DNA of 64,000 nucleotides from JBQTIQ01 sp052387955 (lineage in GTDB: Bacteria; Actinomycetota; Acidimicrobiia; Acidimicrobiales; JACDCH01), in NCBI GenBank assembly GCA_052387955.1, contig JBQTIQ010000011.1, positions 5,326 through 69,325 of the forward strand. The letters are read 5' to 3'. The notes below the pieces were generated by a model. It saw only the letters and a program-made list of their open reading frames with translations, ran no database searches and was not told the origin of the DNA. Shown piece after piece: positions 47,622-55,724 of this stretch. Every line of letters begins with the position of its first letter. Position 1 is the stretch's first letter. The position numbers were made by a program, and so were the translations under genes.

Positions 47622-48605
47622 GTGGCCGTCGTCCCCGCCCGTTGGTGGCCGTTGCCGCGTCTGGCGCCCGGGACCTACCACCGGGTGACGCTGTTCGCGC
47701 TGCTGGCGCTCGGCTTCATCGTCGTGACCGGCGCCGCTGTGCGCCTCACCGGTTCGGGCCTGGGGTGCCCGACGTGGCCGCAGTGCCAGGACGGGAGCCT
47801 CGCCCCCTTTCAGCCCGCCACCGGGCACCACGCCTGGATCGAGTTCGTCAACCGGGTCATCACCGGGCTGGTGTCCGTCGCCGTCGGCGCCGCCGTCCTG
47901 GGCTCCCTGCTGCGCCAACCCCGGCGCCGCGACCTTGTGCGCCTGTCCTGGGGCCTGGTCATCGGTGTGGCCGCCCAGATCGTGCTGGGCGGCCTGACGG
48001 TGCTGTTCCACCTGGCGCCGCTGTTCGTGATGGGCCATTTCCTGTTGTCGATGGTGCTGGTCGCCAACGCAGTGGTCCTGCACCACCGCGCCGGCCAGGC
48101 GGGCGGCGCCCAACGTCCGATCGTGGCCCCCGAGGTCCGCTTCATGGGACGGGCCCTGGTGGCGGCGGCCGGGCTCACCCTCGTCACCGGGACACTGGTG
48201 ACGGCGGCCGGCCCCCACGGCGGTGACGAGCGCGCCCGCCGCCTCGACTTGTTCGTACCCGACATCGCCCGCCTTCACGGCGTGAGCGAGAACCTCTTCC
48301 TGCTGTCCACGCTGGCCACGCTGTGGCTGTTGCATCGGACCGGCGCCCCCGGCGTGGTGCGGCGGCGGGCCCAGGTGCTGCTGGCCGTCATGGTCGCCCA
48401 GGCCGCCGTCGGCTACACGCAGTACGCCACCGGCGTGCCCGTGCTGCTGGTCGGCGTCCACGTCTTCGGCGCCGTCTGCGTGTGGGTGGCGGTGCTGCGG
48501 TTCCAGCTCGGGCTGCGCCAGGCCGACGAGGAACCGCGCCCGGCGCCCGTGCCCCTCGTCGAGCCGGCGGTGGCGATGGGTGTGGGGACCAGCCCCATCG
48601 CATGA
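47622..48605 (+). CDS. ctaA: Haem A synthase (Cox15/CtaA)
   Basis: A 327-residue, eight-helix membrane enzyme converting haem O to haem A. The haem-ligand His are in GHHAWIEFVNRVITG, VMGHFLLSMV, LHGVSENLFL and VGVHVFGAV. TGSGLGCPTWPQC holds the extracytoplasmic Cys pair of actinobacterial/Bacillus-type enzymes. The start is GTG 47622; the ribosome site is poor, with GGAGG about 23 nt upstream, so it could lie slightly elsewhere. Divergent from ctaB. Confidence 0.92.
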   Translation: MAVVPARWWPLPRLAPGTYHRVTLFALLALGFIVVTGAAVRLTGSGLGCPTWPQCQDGSLAPFQPATGHHAWIEFVNRVITGLVSVAVGAAVLGSLLRQPRRRDLVRLSWGLVIGVAAQIVLGGLTVLFHLAPLFVMGHFLLSMVLVANAVVLHHRAGQAGGAQRPIVAPEVRFMGRALVAAAGLTLVTGTLVTAAGPHGGDERARRLDLFVPDIARLHGVSENLFLLSTLATLWLLHRTGAPGVVRRRAQVLLAVMVAQAAVGYTQYATGVPVLLVGVHVFGAVCVWVAVLRFQLGLRQADEEPRPAPVPLVEPAVAMGVGTSPIA

Positions 48606-48675
48606 CCGGCGCCCCCGGGCAGCCGGCGCTCCGTGCTGGCGGGCCCCCGCACGGACCGGCCTAGGCCGCGATTGA

Positions 48676-48981
48676 ATGGCACCGATGCCGACCGAGACGA
48701 TGCCGGCCGAGGTCGACCTGCCCGTCGACGACACCGCGGTCGAGCCCGACCGGCCCTGGGTGGTGATCGTGTGGAACGACCCGATCAACCTCATGGACTA
48801 CGTCACATTCGTGTTCCAGAAGCTCTTCGGCTACAGCCTCGAGAAGGCGACCAGCCTCATGCTCGATGTGCACCACAAGGGCCGCGCCGCGGTGTCGAGC
48901 GGCCCGCGGGAGAAGGCCGAGCTCGACGTGTTCCGCCTCCACGAGCACGGCCTGTGGGCCACCATGCAGCACGATGACTGA
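48676..48981 (+). CDS. clpS: ATP-dependent Clp protease adaptor ClpS
   Basis: A 101-residue adaptor that hands N-degron substrates to ClpA/ClpC. The conserved face is VVIVWNDPINLMDYV (NDP hairpin), followed by LMLDVHHKGRAAV and ELDVFRLHEHGLWATM. The N-terminal 25 residues are unstructured. ATG 48676 or 48685 are both possible. The DUF2017 gene follows, a standard actinobacterial pairing. Confidence 0.95.
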   Translation: MAPMPTETMPAEVDLPVDDTAVEPDRPWVVIVWNDPINLMDYVTFVFQKLFGYSLEKATSLMLDVHHKGRAAVSSGPREKAELDVFRLHEHGLWATMQHDD

Positions 48982-49021
48982 AGGTTTCGTTCCGAAACCA
49001 AAGGTTTCGAAACGAGTCGAC

Positions 49022-49127
49022 GGTGCCCGCCTACGGCGGGCTCGCACCGCCTGCGGGCGGCAAAGCCACCCTCCGGCGGACATGCGGGGGTGCCCCCCGC
49101 GCCCCCTGCGGCTGCGCCGTGCAGGAC
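49022..49127 (+). repeat. Dispersed 105-bp intergenic repeat, copy C
   Basis: Same orientation as copy B and alignable along its full length with a few substitutions and one 1-bp indel. It sits between clpS and the DUF2017 gene, so it lies inside a likely operon. A direct repeat AAGGTTTCG (48981-48989, 49001-49009) precedes it. Confidence 0.85.
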
Positions 49128-49212
49128 GCTCTCTCCGCTCGGGCCGGCAGTTGCAGGAGCTTGGAACCAACATCTCGGTCAACCCGTCCGCATGCCCGGG
49201 GTGGGAGCGGTG

Positions 49213-49680
49213 ATGCGGCGGCGGGTCCGGCGGGGCCGGGAGGGGATGTTCCAAGTGCGGTTGCCCGACATCGAGCGCGACTTGCTGCTCAGCCTGGTCG
49301 GGCAATTGCGCGAACTGCTGGTCGCCGGTGAGCCCGACGGGCTCGAGCGGCTGTTCCCACCGGGCTACGCCAACGACGAGGAACGCAACCGGGAGTGGTC
49401 GGCGATCACCCACGACGAGCTCCTGGACAAGCGGCTGGCCTCACTCGACCTCGTCGAGAAGACGGCCTCGGCTCGCGAGGTCGACGAGGCCGGGCTGACG
49501 GCGTGGATGGCGGCGGTCAACGACCTGCGCCTGGTGCTCGGTACCCGGCTCGGCATCACCGAGGACGACGACGGGCTGGCCGAGCTGGGCGCCGAGGACG
49601 CCGGCGGCGCCGCCCCGGCGGTGTACGCCTACCTGACCCAGTTGCTCGGAGAGATCGTGTACGCCCTGGCCAACTGGTGA
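49213..49680 (+). CDS. DUF2017 family protein
   Basis: A 155-residue protein of the actinobacterial family usually found next to clpS. Typical parts are VRLPDIERDLLLSLVGQLRELL, RLFPPGYANDEERNREWSAI and the helical end VYAYLTQLLGEIVYALANW. Function is not established; its constant linkage with ClpS suggests a role in regulated proteolysis. The ATG at 49213 (GGGAGC upstream) is preferred; the open frame further upstream lies in the repeat. Confidence 0.85.
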   Translation: MRRRVRRGREGMFQVRLPDIERDLLLSLVGQLRELLVAGEPDGLERLFPPGYANDEERNREWSAITHDELLDKRLASLDLVEKTASAREVDEAGLTAWMAAVNDLRLVLGTRLGITEDDDGLAELGAEDAGGAAPAVYAYLTQLLGEIVYALANW

Positions 49681-49785
49681 CCTCACGTCGCGCCCCTTGT
49701 GTCCTTCCCGGCCCCACCCCCGGCCGGAGCATCCGACGGGCCAACCGGACCGGGCAGGGGCCGACGGGACCGGGCGACGTGCCGG

Positions 49786-51597
49786 TCACCCCAGCAACGG
49801 GGCGCAGGCGCCGATGGCTTCGCCGAAGGCGACGGCGGTCGACGGCACCGGCTCGTCGTCGGGCCCGAGGGACTGCACCTCGACGACCTGGTCGAAGCTG
49901 AGCCGCCGCAGGACGCAGTCGGAGGCGGCGAAGGCCGAGGTGACGTCGCCGTCGACCTGCTCCTCCAGTGCGCCCTGCATGAGGTCGGACCGAAAGCGGG
50001 CCACGTCGAGGGCCTCGAAGGACCGGTTGTTGACGACGGCCTCTGCCGTCGGGCCGGGATCGCAGGCCTCGACCAGCAGCTCGGGCCCCCGGTCGCCGAC
50101 CGAGGCGGCGCCGGCCGGCATGGCCGCAGCCCAGTCGTCGAGCGCCCCCCGCAGGGTGGCGACCGCATCGGTGTCCTTGGCGGCGAAGGCAAGGCGCATG
50201 CAGGTGCGGCCCGACTGGTCATAGGCCACGTAGGCATCGCCGGCCCATCCGTCGGCTGCACCCAGTGCCCGGACCGGGTCGATGCGCTCGGCCAGCACCA
50301 GGTACAGCGCCACCGCGCCGAAGTCGCCCTCGTCGGTGCTCACCGCGATCCCCTCGGGCAGGGCCGGGGCCGCCACCGCCGTCACCGGGCGGTCGTCGAA
50401 ATGGGCGCGGGGCGTGAGCAGTTCGTTGTCGGAGCCGGGAGGCGCCCGCAGGGCGGCGTCGACGCCACGGTCGCCCTCGCCCGCCTCGAGCAGTCGGACC
50501 AGGGGGGCACCCAGGATGTACGGGGCGCCCTGGAAGGCCTGGAGGGCCTCAGGGACCCCGCTCAGGCCGGCGCTGGCCCCGTCGAATTCCACCTGCGCGG
50601 CCCGGAAGTACTCGTCCTGGTCCGTCTCCGACAGTGAGGCGACGTACTCGTCCTCGATGCGCACGGCGTCGCCCTCCACCAGGGCGCGGAACGCTGACTG
50701 GGCCCCGCTGCTGGGAAGGCCCTCGAGCCGGGATTCGCCGATGTCGAAGTTCTGGTCCTGGAGGACGTGGACGAGTTCGTGCACCAGCGTGACCTCGAGG
50801 CTGACCGACATCTCGCGGCCCCGGACCGCGATCCGCTCCGACTCGGTGTCGTAGAAGGCCAAGGTGCCGGCGTCGCTCAGGTCGTTGCCGGCGGCCACGA
50901 GGTCGACCTCGCCGGCGGCCAGCCCGACCGCCCGCAGCTCACCGACGGCGGTGTCGATCGAGGCCCGGTCCTCGGGGGTCAGCTCGCCGGCGTCGGTGCG
51001 GGCCCGCTCGGAGTACTCGGAGGCGGTGAGGAAGTCGATGTGGACGGGGTGGGCGAACGCCAGGTCCCGATGACCCTCGACGAAGCTGACCAGCTCGGCC
51101 GCCCGCGGGTCCCACTGGTCGGGGAACGCGGGCCCCTGATCGTCGTCGGACGTGAACACGAACGCCCGGCCCACGAACGCGGCCACGACGGCCGCTATGA
51201 CGAGCGCGGCGACGGCGCCGGCCCGGTTGCGGTCTCGCCCGGTGCCGGGGGCAGGTGGTGGCGACGGGGTGGTCGAGGCCGCCGGGACAGGCCAGGCCGG
51301 CGGCGGGGACGACGTTGGCGGCTGGACCGGCGACGGCCGGGCCGGCGCCACCGGCGGGGAGGGCGGCGACAGCAGGAGGCCGAGCCCCGGGCCCCCGGTC
51401 CTGCCGGTGTCGGGAGGGGCACCGCCGATGCCGAGTTGGCAGAACTTGCACGAATCCCAGTCAGCCGGCACGGCGAGGGTGCATCGAGGGCAGATGGCGG
51501 CGGCGATGGGCACGAGAGGGGTTCCGTCCTGTTCTCCCGCCACCTGCGGCGGGCGTCCTATCCGTCGGCCGGGGGCCGACGCCGCGTTAGGGCTCAC
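49786..51597 (-). CDS. Membrane-anchored zinc metalloprotease with N-terminal zinc ribbon
   Basis: A protein of up to 603 residues. A zinc ribbon CPRC-x11-CKFC lies at about 36-53, then a long Pro-rich linker, one membrane helix (AGAVAALVIAAVVAAFVG) and an extracellular domain. The latter has HELVHVLQDQNF, an HExxH zinc site, with a possible third ligand in RALVEGDAVRIEDEY. Later segments repeat a beta/alpha pattern (AYDQSGRTCMRLAF; EACDPGPTAEAVV). Substrates are unknown. GTG 51597 is the earliest start; GTG before PIAAAICPRC is an alternative. The ribbon would be cytoplasmic. Confidence 0.7.
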   Translation of the reverse strand: MSPNAASAPGRRIGRPPQVAGEQDGTPLVPIAAAICPRCTLAVPADWDSCKFCQLGIGGAPPDTGRTGGPGLGLLLSPPSPPVAPARPSPVQPPTSSPPPAWPVPAASTTPSPPPAPGTGRDRNRAGAVAALVIAAVVAAFVGRAFVFTSDDDQGPAFPDQWDPRAAELVSFVEGHRDLAFAHPVHIDFLTASEYSERARTDAGELTPEDRASIDTAVGELRAVGLAAGEVDLVAAGNDLSDAGTLAFYDTESERIAVRGREMSVSLEVTLVHELVHVLQDQNFDIGESRLEGLPSSGAQSAFRALVEGDAVRIEDEYVASLSETDQDEYFRAAQVEFDGASAGLSGVPEALQAFQGAPYILGAPLVRLLEAGEGDRGVDAALRAPPGSDNELLTPRAHFDDRPVTAVAAPALPEGIAVSTDEGDFGAVALYLVLAERIDPVRALGAADGWAGDAYVAYDQSGRTCMRLAFAAKDTDAVATLRGALDDWAAAMPAGAASVGDRGPELLVEACDPGPTAEAVVNNRSFEALDVARFRSDLMQGALEEQVDGDVTSAFAASDCVLRRLSFDQVVEVQSLGPDDEPVPSTAVAFGEAIGACAPLLG

Positions 51598-51748
51598 GCC
51601 AGGACTACTTGGCCGTCTCGCCGGCCGGACGACCGCCCTGGCGGCGTCCTCGGCCTCACCGCAGATACGCGGATTGCGCCTTCGACCTGCGTCCTTGCCC
51701 GCGACGCCAGCCCGGCCGAAATAGCCAACGAACCAACCGGACGGGGCA
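51598..51748. other. Gap between the metalloprotease and degV genes
   Basis: About 150 bp with no gene. Both neighbours are on the minus strand. It holds short G+C-rich inverted repeats (for example GTCGCGGGCAAGG-type) but no T-tailed terminator. Confidence 0.3.
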
Positions 51749-52582
51749 CTAGCTCACAGGGTGAAAGTAGGCGCCGGCGGTCCCAGGCCCGGTGTGGGCG
51801 CCGACCGACGGGCCGATGCGATAGCGCAGCAGCTCGTCCACCGCCGGGTGCCGGGACAGGCGGTCTTCGAGCGCGAGGCGCAGGGGCGCGGCGCCGATGT
51901 CGGCGACGCCCACGGCCACCCGCACCCGCGCCCCCAGTTCGGGCCGGGTGCAGTAGTCGGCCATGACCTCGGCTGCGGTCTCGAGGTCCCGGGCGTGGGC
52001 AACGGTCCTGACCTCGCCCCCGTCGAGGGAGAGCACCGGGGTACCGGCGCCGGTGGCGTCGACGACGATGCGCCCACCGGCCCGGGCCAGGTCCAGCGCA
52101 CCCACCGTGAACACGTTGCCGACCAGGGCACCCAACCGTTCGGCCCGTAGCGCGGCTTCGTCGATGCCGGCGCCGGCGGCCACCGCCTCCGCCGCGGCCC
52201 GTACGCAGTAGGAGACCCCGAACGACGAGGTGCCGGTGTCGACCAGGCGAACGGGGACGTCGGCCGCCGTCGCCGCCACCCGGGCGCTGTTGAGGGTCCC
52301 GGAGATGGCCGAGCCGAGGTGGACCGAGAGGATCTCGTCCGCCCCCCGGGCCGCCGCCCGCTTGTAGGCGTCGGCGAACCGTCCGGGGCTGGGCTGGGAC
52401 GTGGCCACCGTCGGACGGGCCCGGCCGGCGAAGCGGGCGTAGAAGCCGTCGGCGTCCAGGTCGACGCCCTCGGCGTACTCCGCGCCGTCGATCACCACGG
52501 TCAGGGCCACGACCTCGATCCCGTACCGACGGGCCCACTCGGCGCTGATCTGGCTGTTGGAGTCGGTGACGATCCCGATCAC
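51749..52582 (-). CDS. DegV family fatty-acid-binding protein
   Basis: A 277-residue DegV-fold protein, binding one fatty acid, as in FakB, which supplies acyl chains to fatty acid kinase. GIVTDSNSQISAEWARRYGI, PTVATSQPSPGRF, LGSAISGTLNSA and the C-terminal GPSVGAHTGPGTAGAYF are diagnostic; the Ser and the TGPG loop bind the carboxylate. GTG 52582 overlaps the plsY stop codon (GTGA). Pairing with plsY supports a role in acyl supply for phospholipid synthesis. No FakA gene is seen. Confidence 0.9.
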   Translation of the reverse strand: MIGIVTDSNSQISAEWARRYGIEVVALTVVIDGAEYAEGVDLDADGFYARFAGRARPTVATSQPSPGRFADAYKRAAARGADEILSVHLGSAISGTLNSARVAATAADVPVRLVDTGTSSFGVSYCVRAAAEAVAAGAGIDEAALRAERLGALVGNVFTVGALDLARAGGRIVVDATGAGTPVLSLDGGEVRTVAHARDLETAAEVMADYCTRPELGARVRVAVGVADIGAAPLRLALEDRLSRHPAVDELLRYRIGPSVGAHTGPGTAGAYFHPVS

Positions 52583-53298
52583 CGCGGTGCCTCGGTGGCC
52601 GCCCCGGCGGGAGGCCCGTCGGCGCCGGGCCGGCGCCGGCCCGGCAGGTAGCGGTCGAGGCCTCGGTCGGCGGGGGCGGGGTCGACCCGGGCCGGTGTGC
52701 GGGCGAATCGGTAGATGATCACCGCGCTGGAGGCGGCCGCGGCCAGGGGCAGGCCCGGCGAGGGCCGTGGGCCCCAGAGGTTGGGCCACTGCTTGGTGGC
52801 CCACAGCCCGCCTGCTGCCACCCAGGCCACGCACCCGATCACGGTGCTGGCGAAAGCCCGGCGCTTCCACCGGGGCACCATCCCCGAGCCGACCATGACG
52901 GCGACGTCGATGGGGACGTAGGCCGGGAAGGTGGCGAGGCACTGGCCGGCGCTGGTGGCCACGCCCTTGCCGCCCCGGAACCCGCTCCACACCGGGAAGC
53001 AGTGCCCGACGACGGCGGCGGTGCCGGCCACGTGGGCGCCGAGCTCGCCGGCGAGGCACCGGCCCAGCCCGCAGCCCGACGCGCCTTTGGCGATGTCGGC
53101 CACCAGCACCCCGTAGCCCCACGTGCGGCCCAGCACCTCCATCGCGTTGGCCGCACCGGGGTTGCCGCTCCCCGAACGCCGAAGGTCGGCCCCGCTCCCC
53201 GCCAACCGGGCGGCAGCGTCGGCCGCCGGGATGGTGCCGGCCAGATAGCCGACGACCCCGGCCCCCAGGAGGCGCCAGCCCCGCCCGCCGTCCCCCAT
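52579..53298 (-). CDS. plsY: Glycerol-3-phosphate acyltransferase PlsY
   Basis: A 239-residue membrane enzyme that acylates glycerol 3-phosphate from acyl phosphate. The three motifs are SGSGNPGAANAMEVLG, VVGHCFPVWSGFRGGKGVAT and a later more variable one. It has five helices followed by a Pro/Arg-rich tail of about 50 residues that is longer than usual. TACCGT is 9 nt before the ATG at 53298. degV is coupled downstream. Confidence 0.92.
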   Translation of the reverse strand: MGDGGRGWRLLGAGVVGYLAGTIPAADAAARLAGSGADLRRSGSGNPGAANAMEVLGRTWGYGVLVADIAKGASGCGLGRCLAGELGAHVAGTAAVVGHCFPVWSGFRGGKGVATSAGQCLATFPAYVPIDVAVMVGSGMVPRWKRRAFASTVIGCVAWVAAGGLWATKQWPNLWGPRPSPGLPLAAAASSAVIIYRFARTPARVDPAPADRGLDRYLPGRRRPGADGPPAGAATEAPR

Positions 53299-53307
53299 GG
53301 CCGGGAA

Positions 53308-53313
53308 ACGGTA
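53308..53313 (-). promoter_or_regulatory. -10 box TACCGT of plsY (leaderless)
   Basis: TACCGT on the minus strand ends 9 nt before the ATG at 53298. Confidence 0.5.
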
Positions 53314-53362
53314 GCGGGGACCAGGCTGCTACCTTGCCCCCGAGCGCCCCAGGGAGCCACCT

Positions 53363-53438
53363 GCCCCCATCGTCCAGAGGCCTAGGACACCACCCTTTCA
53401 AGGTGGCGACACGGGTTCGAATCCCGTTGGGGGTACCA
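53363..53438 (+). tRNA. tRNA-Glu (UUC)
   Basis: Cloverleaf with acceptor GCCCCCA/TGGGGGT, anticodon arm CCACC-CTTTCAA-GGTGG (anticodon TTC) and T arm CGGG-TTCGAAT-CCCG. The 3' CCA is encoded (53436-53438). A terminator hairpin follows at 53458. A lower-G+C stretch begins about 140 bp downstream. Confidence 0.95.
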
Positions 53439-53457
53439 GACAATCCTCTTTCGAACC

Positions 53458-53479
53458 TTGGCCGGCATACGCCGGCCAG
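53458..53479 (+). terminator. Terminator after tRNA-Glu
   Basis: TGGCCGGC-ATAC-GCCGGCCA, a perfect 8-bp stem around a 4-nt loop, 21 nt after the tRNA end. Confidence 0.7.
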
Positions 53480-53582
53480 TTGGCTTCTCGGAGCCAGGAC
53501 CTTTCCGGCTGAGGCCGCAGCCGTCAGTACAGACCACGGCCCGGTCCTGGCCGTGTCTTGCCAGCCAAGTGGTTCGTAATTC

Positions 53583-53981
53583 ATGCTAGAAGGGCCGTAC
53601 AATATGCATATGCGACACGCAAGCAGTGAACAAAAGGCACAAGTCACTATCGGAAAGTTTCAGAATGTCGATATGCGTGTTGCTCGCGTGACTGCAGCAC
53701 CGCTCGCCGAAGGAACACAGTTCCCGTGCCGTGTACTTGTGCTCGATGTCGGCCCTCTTGGTGAGCGCACGTCAGTCGGTCGGTACGTTCTGCTTGACGA
53801 GGCCGATCTGGTGGGGAAGAACGTCATCGCGTGCGTGAACCTTGGAAGTCGGGAGATGGGCCCATACACGTCGGACGCGCTGGTCCTTGGTACTGATCAC
53901 CCGGCTTCGCCGGCCGATGAGTCGCAAGCAACACCTCTCTTGGCAGACCCCAGGGCAACTCCCGGACACGAGATCTTCTAG
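53583..53981 (+). CDS. CsaA-like tRNA-binding/chaperone domain protein of low G+C
   Basis: A protein of up to 132 residues with the EMAP-II/Trbp111 OB-fold. GKFQNVDMRVARVTAA, DLVGKNVIACVNLGSREMG and the end YTSDALVLG align with CsaA. An extra 25-residue tail with PLLADPRATPG follows. Possible starts are ATG 53583, 53604 or 53610, with AGAAGGG before the latter two. Base composition is about half A+T by eye, far from its neighbours, and codons such as GTT, CGT and ATA are common. Together with its place beside a tRNA gene this points to horizontal transfer. Confidence 0.7.
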   Translation: MLEGPYNMHMRHASSEQKAQVTIGKFQNVDMRVARVTAAPLAEGTQFPCRVLVLDVGPLGERTSVGRYVLLDEADLVGKNVIACVNLGSREMGPYTSDALVLGTDHPASPADESQATPLLADPRATPGHEIF

Positions 53982-54182
53982 TCCACCCGACGGCGTGTCC
54001 ATGTCCCACCTACGAAGGGCACGTTGATGGACAGACCGGACGGGGGCGTCGGCTCAGCAAGGGTCGGATCTCAGACGAGATCCGTAGGTAGTGCTTGGGG
54101 TGAGGTGGTCAGGCCGGGCAACGGATGACAGTCGTCGCTGCCTCTACTGGCTTCGCGTTTCGAGCGCGTGCACCAGCGGCGG
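53982..54182. other. Gap after the CsaA-like gene
   Basis: About 200 bp of intermediate G+C content without a gene. ATCTCAGACGAGAT (54068-54081) is a short palindrome. I find no copy of the tRNA-Glu 3' end that would mark an integration junction. Confidence 0.35.
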
Positions 54183-54599
54183 CTACTCGTCGATCGGGAA
54201 GTTGACCTCGATCTCGATGCCGTCGGGATCGTCGAACAGCAGCTGGTGCACGCCGTAGTCGGCCAGCGTCCGGGCGACGTAGGCGACTCCGGCCCGGTCG
54301 AGGCGGGCCACGAAGTCGTCGCGGTCGGTGGCGTTGAAGGCCACGTGCTCCATGTTGCCGGTGCTCCGCTCGGGGCCGTCGCCGTAGGACGGGGCCTGAC
54401 GGCCGAGGAAGTCGTCGAGGGCGGGGCCGGCCCCGAGCATGTGGACGACGGCCTGGTCGCCGAGGAACAGCAGGGCGAACGGGAAGTCGAAGCTGTCGAG
54501 CCGTTCGAGCCGCATGGCCATGACATCGACGTAGAAGCGGGCCGAGACCTCGACGTCGCGCGCTCGGATCGTGTAGTGGTCGAACATGGTCAAGGGCAT
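54183..54599 (-). CDS. VOC/glyoxalase-family protein
   Basis: A 138-residue vicinal-oxygen-chelate protein with two beta-alpha-beta-beta-beta modules. Likely metal ligands are His in MFDHYTIRA, His in NMEHVAFNA and Glu in IEIEVNF. LLFDDPDGIEIEV is the standard end motif. It may be a dioxygenase, isomerase or resistance protein; substrate cannot be told. ATG 54599 follows GGGAGG 9 nt upstream. Confidence 0.82.
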   Translation of the reverse strand: MPLTMFDHYTIRARDVEVSARFYVDVMAMRLERLDSFDFPFALLFLGDQAVVHMLGAGPALDDFLGRQAPSYGDGPERSTGNMEHVAFNATDRDDFVARLDRAGVAYVARTLADYGVHQLLFDDPDGIEIEVNFPIDE

Positions 54600-54763
54600 G
54601 ACCGCAGGCCTCCCGACTAGCTGTGCGTGGCCGGCCGGCACTCCGGCCCGGACCGTCCGATCGTACGCTCGGACCGAATGGCGAGGGCGCGGACCGGTGC
54701 CGCAGCTGTCCGGCGACGACAACGGCGAGTAGCACGAGGGCGCCCAGCGGGTAGCCATGGGCC

Positions 54764-55117
54764 ATGGCGTCCTACACGGTCAACCACGACGGCGTCGCCA
54801 AGTGCCGGTCGATGATCGACGCCCACCAGTACGTGCTCGAGAGCACCTGGCAGGACGCCCAGCCCAGCGCCGCTGACCAGAACGGCTACCTCGAGCGCCA
54901 CCGCTGGGACGAGTACGGGTCCTGGCACCTCGGTCTGACCGACGGGGCCTCGGAGGAGACCAAGTCCCGTCACGCCTTCGTCTTCGGCGACTTCCGGCGA
55001 GTGCACCGCTCGGCCCTGATCGCCTGCGTGTTCCGGGCTGCGGAGTGGCACCACAAGGCGATCGAGATCGCGGCCCACGACCTGCTCCAGCACCTGGACG
55101 ACGTCGCCGGCGGCTGA
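54764..55117 (+). CDS. Conserved actinobacterial protein of unknown function
   Basis: A 117-residue soluble, mainly helical protein. Segments such as RSMIDAHQYVLESTW, HRWDEYGSWHLGLTDGA, FVFGDFRRVHRSALIAC and EWHHKAIEIAAHDLLQHL look strongly conserved and match a family I know only as hypothetical in actinobacteria. The His/Asp-rich helices could bind a metal, but that is a guess. The ATG at 54764 is at the start of homology. Divergent from the VOC gene. Confidence 0.7.
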   Translation: MASYTVNHDGVAKCRSMIDAHQYVLESTWQDAQPSAADQNGYLERHRWDEYGSWHLGLTDGASEETKSRHAFVFGDFRRVHRSALIACVFRAAEWHHKAIEIAAHDLLQHLDDVAGG

Positions 55118-55133
55118 CAGGAAGGAGCGCCCA

Positions 55134-55163
55134 GGGAGGGGAGGGGGTGGGAAGAAAAAGAAG
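55134..55163 (+). other. Purine tract with G-quadruplex pattern
   Basis: 55134-55151 has four or more G runs of three or more separated by one base (GGGAGGGGAGGGGGTGGG), followed by AAGAAAAAGAAG. It is almost pure purine on the plus strand and lies between two convergent genes. It could fold into a G-quadruplex or triplex and may act in transcription termination. Confidence 0.7.
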
Positions 55164-55251
55164 CCCCCCGGTCGACACGCGAGTGCGGTCAGTACCACCG
55201 GTCGCCCGGTCCCCTTCCTCGACGCTCCTTCGCCGCTCCCTTCAGTCCGTT

Positions 55252-55716
55252 TCAGTTCGAGCCGGCGCCGGCCCAGCGGTCGTCGTACACCGAGCCGACG
55301 ACCGCTTGCAGCTGCCGAACCTGCTCTCCGCTGCCGGCTCGCTGCTCGCGGACCGTGCACGAGCAGCCCGGGTGGGCCCGGTCGGCCTCGGCCGTGTCGG
55401 CGTCGGCGTAGTAGCGGTGGGCGGCGTGGGCCTTGCAGGCGACACAAGCGTGTTGCCGCCTGCTCGAGAGCCGCCACACGACGACGGCGCCGGAAACGTC
55501 GGACAGGTCCGACCGGTCCTCGTCCGACGACCGGGAGTCCCGATCGCGATCGGACCGGGCGGCGGTCGAGTCGTCACGGTCCGCCGGCAGGCCCAAGGCG
55601 CCCGAACCGCCGCCGTCGGTGCACGCCCCGAGCAACGGCGGCCCCACCAGTGCCAGGCCGGCAACGCCGGCCGCCGAGCGCAGAAAGCTCCTCCTCGGCC
55701 ACAGGCTTTCGGTCAT
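55252..55716 (-). CDS. Tat-exported Cys-rich lipoprotein of unknown function
   Basis: A 154-residue exported protein. PRRSFLRSAAG is a twin-arginine signal and LLGAC a lipobox. A Ser/Asp/Arg-rich linker (about 45-75) leads to a small domain with CVACKAH, AAHRYYADAD and a CSC pair. The C-x2-C-K plus His and C-x-C could bind a metal or Fe-S cluster; there is no CxxCH haem motif. I do not recognise the family. TACCCT 8 nt before the ATG at 55716 indicates a leaderless transcript. Confidence 0.6.
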   Translation of the reverse strand: MTESLWPRRSFLRSAAGVAGLALVGPPLLGACTDGGGSGALGLPADRDDSTAARSDRDRDSRSSDEDRSDLSDVSGAVVVWRLSSRRQHACVACKAHAAHRYYADADTAEADRAHPGCSCTVREQRAGSGEQVRQLQAVVGSVYDDRWAGAGSN

Positions 55717-55724
55717 CGGGGCGA

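Noticed and set aside
53439..53600. Attachment site duplicate of tRNA-Glu
   Set aside because: I found no second copy of the tRNA 3' end within the following kilobase.
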